Positions 32,765 to 41,600 of a DNA stretch of 64,000 bases are shown here, piece after piece. The notes beneath the pieces were generated by a model. It did no database searches and had not been told where the DNA came from. It was given only the letters and a program-made list of their open reading frames with translations. The position numbers were made by a program, and so were the translations under genes. The DNA is from [Actinomadura] parvosata subsp. kistnae. GTDB lineage: Bacteria > Actinomycetota > Actinomycetes > Streptosporangiales > Streptosporangiaceae. Numbering within the stretch: the first letter of the stretch is position 1; every line of letters starts with the position of its first letter. The stretch is taken from NCBI RefSeq assembly GCF_900323885.1, contig NZ_OOHJ01000018.1:434001-498000 (forward strand), written 5' to 3'.

Positions 32765-32980
32765 CTCACCCCGGAACTCCGCGTACACGAACCTTTTGGA
32801 TCTTTGATAGCACGGGTGGGCAGGGGTTTGTGGCGGCACGGCCCCTGCGACCAGCCGACTCGCGTTCGTGCGGTTGAGCGGGGCCAAAAAAGATCGCAAG
32901 GCGGCGAACCTTCCTCCCCCCTGCGCCATCCAACCCCCATGTACGGCGGACCTGAAAACAGACAGGAAAGACGTTCATTG

Positions 32981-33250
32981 ATGGCAATCGAAGCCGGCCA
33001 CCCTGCTCTTCGCTACCGTCACCGCCGGCAGCCGCGTCCTCGCCCGCCCTACGGCAGAGCGAACGGATCAGCTCCGAGAGCGGCCGGCAGAACGCGGGCG
33101 TCCACGTCGAGCCGGGTGACATGGTGCGGATCCACCACGTCAGCGGCCGGTGGACAGCCGACTGCCGCGAGTTCTCCTACGCCGACGGTTGCCTGCGCGA
33201 CCACGACCGGCGCCGTCCGCGTGAAGATCCCGGCCGCCGACTACTGAGCC
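32981..33250 (+). pseudogene. decayed small secreted protein gene
   Basis: One frame reads a signal-peptide-like KPATLLFATVTAGSRVLA (about 32990-33044). The next frame reads GVHVEPGDMVRIHHVSGRWT then ADCREFSYADG (about 33082-33175), a beta-strand pattern seen in small secreted sugar-binding (LecA-like) proteins. They do not join without a shift. No intact ORF is present. Low certainty. Confidence 0.3.
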
Positions 33251-33343
33251 GTGCTCCCAGAAGGTCGTGACGTGGTCGGCGCCTGCCTGCCTCCTCACCC
33301 GCAGCAGCCGGTTCACCTCCCACCCCACAACGGATGACCCCAT

Positions 33344-34606
33344 ATGCGCAAGAGAGATGTCCGTTCGACTACAGCCGCCACCAGTCCGAGTCTCCGGGCA
33401 GGGGCCGCGCCGCCGCCGGCGGCCTCCGGGCGCCCGAGCCCTTGGCCGCATGTGCGCGTCCCAGCGACGTCGAAAGCGTTGCTGGCAGAGGACCCGCACA
33501 CGGTCGGCGGCTACTGGCTGGCCGGCCGCCTGGGGCAGGGAGGCCAGGGTGTCGTCTACGAGGCGTACGACGGTGACGGCACGAGGGTGGCGCTCAAGCT
33601 CCTGCACGCCGACGGCGGCCGCACGCAACTGGAGCGCTTCGCCCGGGAGGTCGAGGCCGCGCGCAGGGTGGCCTCCTTCTGCACGGCTCGGGTGCTGGAC
33701 GCCGATCTGACGGGCCCGCGGCCGTACATCGTCAGTGAGTACGTGAGCGGGCCCAGCCTGCGCGCAGCCGTACGGGAGGGGCGGTCGTTCGCGGGGGACG
33801 ACCTGCACCGGTTAGCCACGGCGATCGCCACCGCGCTGGCCGCGGTTCACGAGGCGGGGGTGATCCACCGTGATCTGAAGCCCGACAACGTCCTGCTCGG
33901 TCCGGACGGCCCGCGGGTGATCGACTTCGGTATCGCGCGTACCGAGGAGATGTCGGTGACGTCCACCGGACTGGTCGCCGGCACGCCCGCCTACATGCCG
34001 CCCGAGTCGTTCAGCGGGCGGCGGGCGGACGCGGCGGGCGACGTGTTCGCGTGGGGCGCCGTGGTGCTCTTCGCCGCACGGGGAGCGGACGCCTTCGCCG
34101 GGGACAACGCCGCCGCGGTGATCCACCAGGTCCTGTCGGCCATGCCCGACGTGGGCGGGTTACCGCCGGCGTTGCGCCCGCTGGTGGCGGCGGCGCTGGC
34201 GAAGGAGCCGCAGGCGCGGCCGACGGCCCGGGAGTTGCTGCTCGCCCTGGTCAGCGGGAGCGGCGAGGCGACCGGGCTGTTGCGGGCGGGCAGTGAGCGG
34301 GCGCGGCAGATCGCCTCGGACGATGGCCTGGACCCGGGGCTGGGGACGATCGCCGAGGACGCCTACACCGCGCTCCCCGAGGAGCAGCGGCGGCTGGTGC
34401 CCGGAGTGTTCCTGCGGCTGCTCACCCTGGACGAGTACGACATGGAGACCACCCGCCCGGTGCCCGTGGCCGAGCTGGAGTACGGCGGGCAGGACCTGCG
34501 GGCCATCCTCCGGGCGTTCTCCTACGTGCTGTCCGAGCGTGAGGGCCAGATGGTCCTGACCCGTCCCGCCGTCCTGCGCGCGTGGCCCGCCTGCGCGGCT
34601 GGGTGA
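33344..34606 (+). CDS. Ser/Thr protein kinase, N-terminal part of a frameshifted kinase-WD40 gene
   Basis: This frame encodes 420 residues with an intact kinase domain (about 55-325): GRLGQGGQGVVYEA, VALK with Lys85, HRDLKPDN (175-182) and DFG (194-196). It then has a helical region typical of STAND-WD40 proteins, ending LTRPAVLRAWP before a premature ACAAG stop. The expected continuation RLRGWVSAERPGL is encoded one frame over from 34588. One C missing in the CCC run at 34585-34587 (tggccc-cgc expected) explains the break. The start may lie later (GTG 33452), since the first 40 residues are low complexity. It is either a sequencing error or a real inactivating mutation separating kinase from propeller. 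Confidence 0.78.
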   Translation: MRKRDVRSTTAATSPSLRAGAAPPPAASGRPSPWPHVRVPATSKALLAEDPHTVGGYWLAGRLGQGGQGVVYEAYDGDGTRVALKLLHADGGRTQLERFAREVEAARRVASFCTARVLDADLTGPRPYIVSEYVSGPSLRAAVREGRSFAGDDLHRLATAIATALAAVHEAGVIHRDLKPDNVLLGPDGPRVIDFGIARTEEMSVTSTGLVAGTPAYMPPESFSGRRADAAGDVFAWGAVVLFAARGADAFAGDNAAAVIHQVLSAMPDVGGLPPALRPLVAAALAKEPQARPTARELLLALVSGSGEATGLLRAGSERARQIASDDGLDPGLGTIAEDAYTALPEEQRRLVPGVFLRLLTLDEYDMETTRPVPVAELEYGGQDLRAILRAFSYVLSEREGQMVLTRPAVLRAWPACAAG

Positions 34607-36930
34607 GCGCGGAGAGACCGGGCCTGGCCGTCGTCGGGCAGCTCAGCCAGGCCGCCCGCCACTGGGACGACAACGGTCGCGGCGACGGCGACCTGCTGCG
34701 CGGCAGCCGGCTGCAGGCGGTCGAGAGCTGGGCCGCCTCCGAGCGCCGCCACATGACGCTCACCAGGCTGGAGCGGGACTTCCTCGACTCCAGCCGCCGG
34801 GCGCTGGCCCGATCCAGGAAGCTGCGGCGCGGCGCGCTGGTCACGCTCGTCACCTTGCTCGTCGTCGCTCTCACCGGCGCGGTCGCGGCCGTGTCCGCCG
34901 CGGGCGAGGCCAACAGGGAGCGGGAACGGGCGGAGGCGCAGAAGCGGCAGGCGTTGTCCCGGCAACTGGCGACGCAGAGCGTCCGGCTCGTCGGCACCGA
35001 GCCGACGGTCGGAAACCTGCTCGCGGTCACCGCCTGGCGGCTCGCGCCGACCAAGGAGGCCCGCCACAGCCTCCGCAACGCGCTCGCCGGACCCGCCGTC
35101 TTCACCAGGCCGGGCCCCGCGCTCGCGCTGGCCTTCAGCCCCGACGGCAAGGTCCTCGCGACCAACGGGAACGAGGGCGTCGTGACGCTCTGGAACGCTG
35201 TCACCCACCGTCCGACCGGCTCTCTGACCGGTCAGAAGCAGATGGCCACCGAGGTGGCGTTCAGCGGCGACGGCCGGCTCGTCGCGGCGGCGGCCGAGGA
35301 CGTGCGGATCTGGGACGCCGCCACGCACAAGCAGGTCGGCGAGCCGCTCCGGGGCGGCGGCACCGTCGCGTTCAGCCCGGACGGCAAGCTCCTGGCCACC
35401 GGCGGCGACAGGGTGCGGCTCTGGGACGTGGCCACGCGCACACAGGTCGGTGACGCGCTTCCCGGCGCCAACGCCGTCGCCTTCAGCCCGGACGGGAGGC
35501 TGCTGGCGACCCACTCCTCCCGCGAGGCCGAGGCCCACGTCTGGGACGTGGCCTCGCACAGGCAGGTCGCCTCGCTCGAAGCGCACCTCTCCCCCTCCGG
35601 CATCAGCCACCTCGCCTTCAGCCCCGACGGGAAGCGGCTGGTCACCAGCAGCCACGCGCTGCGCCTGTGGGACGTCGCCACATGGCGGCCCATCGGCAAA
35701 CCGCTCATGAACCGGCAGATCGGCGGCATCCGCGTGGCGTTCAGCCCGGACGGCTCGGTCCTGGCGACCACGAGCGACGGCGGCCGGGCCCGGCTGTGGG
35801 ACGTGGCCACCCGCGAGGAGCTCAATCCCAAGCTCGCCGGTCACACGATCGGCCTGTACAGCGTGGCCTTCAGCCCCGACGGGAAACTGCTGGCCGCCGG
35901 CGGCCTCGACGGGCTGCGGCTGTGGAGCCCGTTCACCCACCGGCAGCTGGGCGCTCCCCTGCCCACGGCGGGCACCACCGCGCGCGCCGCGACGTTCAGC
36001 AGCGATCGGCGCAGCATCCTGACCTCCGACGCGCGGCAGGTCAGGCTCTGGGACCTCGCCACGCGAACGCCGATCTTCACCATCAGGCCGGGACAGCCCA
36101 TCAACACCGCGGTGCGCAGCCCGGACGGTGGCACGCTGGCGATCGGCCTGGAGTCCGAGCTGACCTGGTGGGACGTCGCCGGCCGGCGCCAGGTGAGCTC
36201 GGTGCGAACCCCCCAGCACGTCATCGGGCCGGCGGCCTACAGCCCGGACGGCCGGACCCTGGCCATCGCGCTCACACCGGACCCGGAGACCGACGCGAAG
36301 CCCGAAATATGGCTCTTCGACACGCGCACCCATCGCCGAACCAGCCGCATCGTCCGCCCCGAGAACATCTCACAGCTCGTCATCAGCCCCGACGGCAGAT
36401 ACCTGACCGCCGTGGACATCGCGGAGAACGCCCAGCTGTGGGAGCTGGCCACCCGCACCGCGGCCGGCCCGCCCATCGGCAGGGCGAAGAGCGTCGCCTT
36501 CTCCCCCGACGTCAGAACCCTGGCCGTAGCCGGCAACGCGGGAACACGGCTCATCGACCTGGCCTCCCGCAAGCAGCTCGGCCGCGACCTCGGCGGGCAC
36601 TCCGGCGTGATCACCGCCGTGGCCTTCAGCGCCGACGGCGCCACCCTCGCCACCGCGAGCGACGACAAGAGCGTCCGGCTGTGGGACGTCGCCACGCACG
36701 AGCAGGTCGGCGCCGCTCTTCCCGGCCGTAGCAGGGTCTCGCAGGTGGAGTTCGGCGACGGCGTGCTGGCCACGGTGAACGATGACGACACCTTCCGGAT
36801 ATGGGGCGTGGCCGAACCCGCCGACCTGGTGGCCGCCGCCTGCGCCCGCGCCGGCCGTACGCTCAGCACCGAGGAGTGGGAGCAATACCTGCCCGGCGAG
36901 CCCTTCCAGACGGTGTGCGCACCATCCTGA
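34582..36930 (+). CDS. WD40 repeat region, C-terminal part of the frameshifted kinase-WD40 gene
   Basis: This frame encodes 782 residues from a GTG at 34582 that is probably not a real start. It opens with ARLRGWVSAERPGL, the natural continuation of the kinase frame. Next come a helical block, one membrane helix at about 95-115 (LVTLVTLLVVALTGAVAAVS) and a coiled segment (EANRERERAEAQKRQ). From about residue 175 to 745 there are roughly a dozen WD40 blades (AFSPDGKVLAT...LWDVATH). The ending DLVAAACARAGRTLSTEEWE is the standard cap of these proteins. Intact relatives are single kinase-WD40 or STAND-WD40 signalling proteins. If the shift is genuine, this half is unlikely to be translated efficiently. 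Confidence 0.75.
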   Translation: MARLRGWVSAERPGLAVVGQLSQAARHWDDNGRGDGDLLRGSRLQAVESWAASERRHMTLTRLERDFLDSSRRALARSRKLRRGALVTLVTLLVVALTGAVAAVSAAGEANRERERAEAQKRQALSRQLATQSVRLVGTEPTVGNLLAVTAWRLAPTKEARHSLRNALAGPAVFTRPGPALALAFSPDGKVLATNGNEGVVTLWNAVTHRPTGSLTGQKQMATEVAFSGDGRLVAAAAEDVRIWDAATHKQVGEPLRGGGTVAFSPDGKLLATGGDRVRLWDVATRTQVGDALPGANAVAFSPDGRLLATHSSREAEAHVWDVASHRQVASLEAHLSPSGISHLAFSPDGKRLVTSSHALRLWDVATWRPIGKPLMNRQIGGIRVAFSPDGSVLATTSDGGRARLWDVATREELNPKLAGHTIGLYSVAFSPDGKLLAAGGLDGLRLWSPFTHRQLGAPLPTAGTTARAATFSSDRRSILTSDARQVRLWDLATRTPIFTIRPGQPINTAVRSPDGGTLAIGLESELTWWDVAGRRQVSSVRTPQHVIGPAAYSPDGRTLAIALTPDPETDAKPEIWLFDTRTHRRTSRIVRPENISQLVISPDGRYLTAVDIAENAQLWELATRTAAGPPIGRAKSVAFSPDVRTLAVAGNAGTRLIDLASRKQLGRDLGGHSGVITAVAFSADGATLATASDDKSVRLWDVATHEQVGAALPGRSRVSQVEFGDGVLATVNDDDTFRIWGVAEPADLVAAACARAGRTLSTEEWEQYLPGEPFQTVCAPS

Positions 36931-37084
36931 GCCACCGTGTCTCGCCGGACGGCTATCAGCACTGGAGAACGTACTGATGGGGACGCTGGCCACCCAGGTA
37001 CGGAGTGATGAGCTACCCACGCGCGCCGCGGGGCCCCACCATGGAACACCTGGACTGGGTCGGGCTGGCGGACCGGCGGCGCGC

Positions 37085-37290
37085 CCCTGCCCTCGCTGCC
37101 CCGAGAGGTCCTGCGCCAGCTGCGGCTACTCATCCAACCGGATACCGTCCTGCACTGGTATCGCGATCTGACGAGACGGCGTCATGCCTGTACCTGCCCG
37201 CCGAAGCGACGTGGGCGCCCGCCCACGGTCCCCTCCATCCACGCTCTTGTCCTGCGCCTCGTTCAGGAGAACCCGGCTGCGGTACGCCGA
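37085..37290 (+). pseudogene. transposase (integrase-core family) N-terminal remnant
   Basis: The frame reads LPREVLRQLRLLIQPDTVLH then WYRDLTRRRHAC, KRRGRPPTVPSIHALVLRLV, QENPAA. This matches the helix-turn-helix part of the transposases at 45.5 and 51.3 kb (TPGTLLAWHRRLV...GRPPI...ELVIRLARENPRW). It has no start and breaks off at the 84-bp direct repeat. Confidence 0.55.
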
Positions 37291-37365
37291 CGAGACCGGC
37301 TCGGCGTCCTCCACGGGTACTCACAAGCGGCTTGAACTGCGTGGATGAAATTTTCGGCAGGCGCA
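37282..37365 (+). repeat. imperfect direct repeat, left copy
   Basis: About 84 bp (GTACGCCGACGAGACCGGCT ... TTTTCGGCAGGCGCA) are repeated with a 3-bp gap and scattered mismatches at 37983-38069, 701 bp away. The two copies bracket the tRNA-Arg fragment. They may be IS ends or duplicated island-edge sequence. Confidence 0.6.
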
Positions 37366-37473
37366 GTGTGCGGGGTTGGTGCGGGCGAGCACGTACGGAG
37401 CACGCCGTCGCTAGAGGAAAATTCTAGAACACGTCCGATCCCGCATAACCGCAGGTCAGACCATGATCAAAGC

Positions 37474-37514
37474 GCGCCCTGTAGGATTCGAACCTACGAC
37501 CTACGGATTAGAAG
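37474..37514 (-). other. 3' fragment of tRNA-Arg(TCT): candidate attachment site (island edge)
   Basis: On the minus strand, positions 37514 to 37474 read from the anticodon loop (CTTCTAAT, anticodon TCT) through the variable loop and a perfect T-arm (GTAGG-TTCGAAT-CCTAC) to the acceptor 3' strand AGGGCGC. The 5' half (D-arm, acceptor 5' strand, anticodon 5' stem) is absent. A 3'-only tRNA piece is what site-specific integration into a tRNA gene leaves at the far end of the inserted element. Given the orientation, the element should lie to the right and the intact tRNA beyond it, outside this window. The spurious peptide GFEPTTYGLEAR arises from this segment. Confidence 0.75.
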
Positions 37515-37689
37515 CAAGATCTTTTAGTGTCGTGCGGTGCCGTCTGATGGTGGTTCGTGCCGCCTCCACGCATTTGTGTGTCCGGCAGTGCCGGGCGCTG
37601 ACGACACGTGATGGGGCGTACGAGCACGCACCGAGCACGGCGGCGCCACACCTGCCCACCGTACCTGTCGTCACCTATCGTCGCCTCAC

Positions 37690-37945
37690 GATGTCGACCG
37701 GGACGCACCAGGGCGACGTCCTCGCCGAGGCCAGCATCAAGACGATGCTCACCGGCATTCGAATGCCGCGCATGAACTCGATCATGGAGCGGTGGGTGCA
37801 GTCCTGCCGCCACGAACTCCTCGACCGCTACCTGCTCTGGACGAACGCCACCTGCGGCACGCCCAACGCGAGTACGAACACTTCCACAACCACCACCGAG
37901 TCCCCACCAAGCCCTGGACCAAGCTGCTCCACTGCGCTCTACTGA
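37690..37945 (+). pseudogene. integrase-core transposase C-terminal remnant
   Basis: The frame reads LTGIRMPRMNSIMERWVQSC then RHELLDRYLLW, the segment around the catalytic Glu (N-S-I-M-E-R-W) of DDE integrase-type transposases. A further frame carries the EYEHFHNHHRVHQALDQ-like end. Frameshifted and truncated on both sides. Confidence 0.55.
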
Positions 37946-37982
37946 CTCAATCACCGAGCCAGCCCTAATCGCTAACCTCAAC

Positions 37983-38069
37983 GTACGCCGAAGAGACCGG
38001 CTTGGCGGCATCCTCCACGAGTACTCACATGCCGCTTGACCTGGGCGGATGGAATTTTCGGCAGGCGCA
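37983..38069 (+). repeat. imperfect direct repeat, right copy
   Basis: Partner of the copy at 37282-37365. Its right end coincides with the breakpoint of the IS5-type transposase fragment on the minus strand. Confidence 0.6.
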
Positions 38070-38221
38070 AGGTCGTGGGGCAGCATGCCCCACTGGCAGC
38101 CAGCGCGGCTCTGGTACAGCAGGGCGTTGACGATCTCCCGCATCTCGTATCTGCCCTGGTGGCCGCTGACCGAGGGATGCGCGGCCTTCCAGGCCGTGAT
38201 GACCGCTCGATCAGGGCTCAC
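38055..38221 (-). pseudogene. IS5-family transposase N-terminal remnant
   Basis: Read from 38221 on the minus strand: AVITAWKAAHPSVSGHQGRY, EMREIVNALLYQSRAGCQWG, MLPHDL. This is the DUF4096 start domain of IS5-group transposases. The match ends after HDLAP at the direct repeat; the catalytic domain is missing. Confidence 0.65.
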
Positions 38222-38570
38222 CGCTCGTCGGACAAGTCGCTCGCGTATGGCTTGCGCTCACTCACGCCGCTATCCCAGCACAGCCACGCCCATCGGGCAG
38301 GCATAAACACTACAGATTCACCCAATCCCACTGCGACATCCCAGACATCAACTTACGAATCGCCCTCTAACCAGCCTCGGCCACAAGCTACTCATCCCGG
38401 CGTACAAGACACACCACACGGTGTACACCTTGGCAGCCAGAGGGGAAATCTGGGCGTTCGGCCACTTGGAGAACTTGGGGAGTGACCCCTCCTCGCAACT
38501 CATTTCGCCTGCTCGAAAGTACGACTCGCATCACTCCTTTTATCGCGAGCTTCCATGCTTCTCGTAAGTC
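38222..38570. other. 349-bp non-coding stretch before the secreted nuclease gene
   Basis: AT-richer than its surroundings (for example 38300-38360 and 38480-38560), with no supported ORF, tRNA or transposase match. Probably foreign sequence carried with the island. Confidence 0.4.
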
Positions 38571-38597
38571 GCGGACGCCCGGATACAGGGCGTCCGC
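38571..38597 (+). promoter_or_regulatory. perfect 10-bp inverted repeat upstream of the nuclease promoter
   Basis: GCGGACGCCC (38571-38580), a 7-nt spacer and GGGCGTCCGC (38588-38597) form a perfect palindrome about 35 bp upstream of a TATACT box. It could be an operator for the secreted nuclease gene or the terminator of a lost upstream gene; the position favours an operator. Confidence 0.45.
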
Positions 38598-38632
38598 TAC
38601 GGTAGGCGCATTTCCCATCATCGAAGATGATC

Positions 38633-38638
38633 TATACT
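38633..38638 (+). promoter_or_regulatory. candidate -10 box TATACT
   Basis: TATACT stands out in this GC-rich context. Transcription would start near 38645, a few bases before ATG 38652/38657. The -35 region (TTTCCC, 38611-38616, 16-bp spacer) is weak, so an activator may be needed. Confidence 0.45.
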
Positions 38639-38656
38639 TTATCGACGGCTTATGTG

Positions 38657-41600
38657 ATGATCACTCCGTTTTCGTACCGTCGTTCGAAAGGCTGGAGTGA
38701 ACACTTCTTCCTTAGCGTCGGCTTATCTGGCCGGACGCGCCGCCGTGCTGCCCTGGTCGCGGCCTTCACGCTGCCGCTCTCGCTTCTGAGCGCGCCCGCG
38801 ATCGCCCAGGGCCCCGCGTTATCCCCCACTCCCTCTTCCACGCCGACCGCACTGTCGACCGCCGCTCACGAACCGGCGCTCAGGGCCGCCTGGGATCAGG
38901 CGGCCAAATCCGGTAAGCCGGTCGAGGTTCCTGCCCAGTTCACCGAGACCATGAAGGTCTGGGCGAACCCGGATGGCAAGAACCTGCGGGCCGAGTTGTA
39001 CACCCGGCCCGTCCAGCTCAAGAACTCCGCCAGCGGCGCCTGGGAGCCCATCGACACCCGGATCGTCACCCGCGACGGCAAGTTGCAGGCCACGCGGGTC
39101 AAGAGTCCGCTGACCTTCGGCCAGCGCGGCGCCATGCAGCTGGTGTCGGCGGATGGCAAACGGGGCAGGAGCGGGCTGAAGGTGCCCCGGGCGCTGCCGG
39201 CGCCGAAGATTTCCGGCAGTGCGGTCACCTACCCCGACGCCGTCGCACCGGGAGTGGACCTGGTGGTCCTGGCCCAGGCCGATGGGTTCATCTCACAGGT
39301 GGTCTTCCGGCAGCGGCCGACCGGCCCGGTGACCGTACGGCTGCCGCTCATGTTGCCCAAGGGCACCAAGTTCGGGAAGACGTCCCAAGGGCTGCCGCAG
39401 CTAAAGGACGCCAAGGGTGAGGCGGCGGCGGCGCCGGTGGGGCTGACCGCGATGGATGCCAAGGTGGAGGCCTCCCCCGAGGAAGGCAAGAGCGCTGCCG
39501 TTGACGCGCGGGTGGAGACCTCCGGCACGTCGCCAGAGCTGGTGTTCACGCCGGACGAGAAGTTTCTCGCCGACCCAACGGTGACCTATCCAGTGACCAT
39601 CGCCGCCGCCGATGACTGGTTCGGTGGCGGGGAGCCCACCGACGCCTGGGTCAGCAAGAATACCGCTGGTAACAACTCAGCGGCCGGGTGGCTGCGCGCC
39701 GGCACAACCTCCACCAGCGCCGACATCGCCCGCACCTACTTGAAGTTCAACACCGAGGATCCGGCGCTTGAGGGCGCTGGCTACAACTATCAGGCTGACC
39801 CTTCGAGCTGGTGCGCCAAAGAACAGACGTTGGTGCACGACGTCGACGCCATGGCCCGGGCCTGGATCGAAGAGGACAAACCCAACCACGGTCTCGTCCT
39901 GCGGGCCCTCCCCGAGAACGCGTCGATCAACTGGCGTCAGTACTACGCCAGCGAATACAGCGGCGACCCCTATCCAGGCCACCGGCACCCGCCCACCCTC
40001 ATGGTCCAATACACGCCGGCGATCGCGACCTACGAAGGTGTCGTGTCGATTCATCCCGCCTCGGAGCGGGGGATGACGCACAGCATCGAAGAGGTCGAGG
40101 CCCATCAGGTGCATCCCCGCAACGGTGAGTGGCCAGCCCTCAGCGCCCAGGAGGCCGAGGGCCTGCGGGACAGCATCGGCGAACAGTTCTCGGCTGACAC
40201 CGCAAACCTGGTCACAGGTGACGAAGAGGGCTGGTCCGACACTGTTCCGGAATCTGATGAGCCTTGTGTTCCGGAACCCACGCCAACACCAACACCAACA
40301 CCAACGCCGACGCCGACAGCGGGCGAGCCGTCCCCGACGGCGACGCCCCAGCCCACGGTGACGCCGGAGCCCACGACCGACCCCACGGCACCCGAGGGGC
40401 CGCAGCCCACCGCAGCGGAGACGACACCGACGGCCAGTCCGGAGCCTTCTTCCTGTGAGACGCCGGCGTCGCCGGTGAGCGAGCATGTCGTCTCCCCGGC
40501 GGCCCGGGTCGCGGGCAGCGTGGTCGCCACCTCGCTCGACCCCGAGCTGAAGGTCTTCGTCACCGACCCGCAGGACAGGCAGTCGAAGGTCGAGTTCCAG
40601 GTGGAGCATGACCCCGAGGCCGCGGCTCAGGGGACCGGTTTGATCTGGTCAGGGGCGGTGGACGCGGTCGCTTCCGCGACCGAGGCTTCAGTGCGGATTC
40701 CCGCCGGGACGCTGTCCGATGAGTGGGACGTCCGCTGGAGGACACGCTCCATCGCTGGTGAGACCGCCTCGGAGTGGGGCGAGTGGCAGCACTTCACCGC
40801 CATCGACGGACCGGCGGCCCCTGTGATCGGGGAGCAGAAGGCCGAGCCGTCCGTACCCGGCTCGAACGGCGATGTGACCCATACGCTCACGTCGTCCCTG
40901 CTGGCGAGGGTGCAGGACTTCGACCGCCGTGAGAGCACGGTCGAGGTTGAGGTGGAGCACGATCCGGCGCTCCCGCAGCAAGGCTCGGGCCCGATCTGGT
41001 CGGGCAGCGTCACCGGTGTGGCCAGTGACACCTTCGCGACGGTAACCCTACCGGAGGACAAGCTCCATGATCTATGGCAGGTCAGGTGGCGAGCCAGGGC
41101 AGGTGTCGGAGCCAGCGTCGGAGCCTGGTCGGACTGGCGGAACCTGACGGTAGAGTTGCCCAAGCCGATGGTTGCCGACCTGGAGGCGGGGCCTGTCCGC
41201 GAGGGGAGCGACCCTCCGGTCACCTCGTCACTGACTCCCGCGCTGTACGCGCGCCTCCTGGACCCGGACGGACGCAGTGGCACGGTCGAGTTCGAGGTGG
41301 AGCACGATCCAGCGCTTCCCCAGCAGGACTCGGGTCCGATCTGGTCGGGCAGCGTCACCGGAGTGGCCAACGACGCCTTCGGCTCCGTGACAATTCCCAC
41401 GGACAAGCTGGCCGACCTCTGGCAGGTGCGCTGGCGCGCGCGGGTCAGCGTGGGCGGCGCGTCGAGCGCCTGGTCGGAGTGGCAGACGCTGAAGGTTGAC
41501 CTTGCCAAGCCGTCGGCGGCCGATCTCGACCTTTCACCTGCTACGACGGTGAACGGTGTCGAGGTGGCTTCGTCGCTCACTCCGACCCTGTGGGCCTACG

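Noticed and set aside
37474..37514. Functional tRNA-Arg gene
   Set aside because: Only the 3' half (anticodon loop to acceptor) is present; no D-arm or 5' acceptor strand matches to the right.
37463..37945. A 160-codon plus-strand frame starting MIKARPVGFEPTTYGLEAR
   Set aside because: This is the well-known artefact of translating a tRNA 3' end; the rest covers transposase debris in mixed frames.
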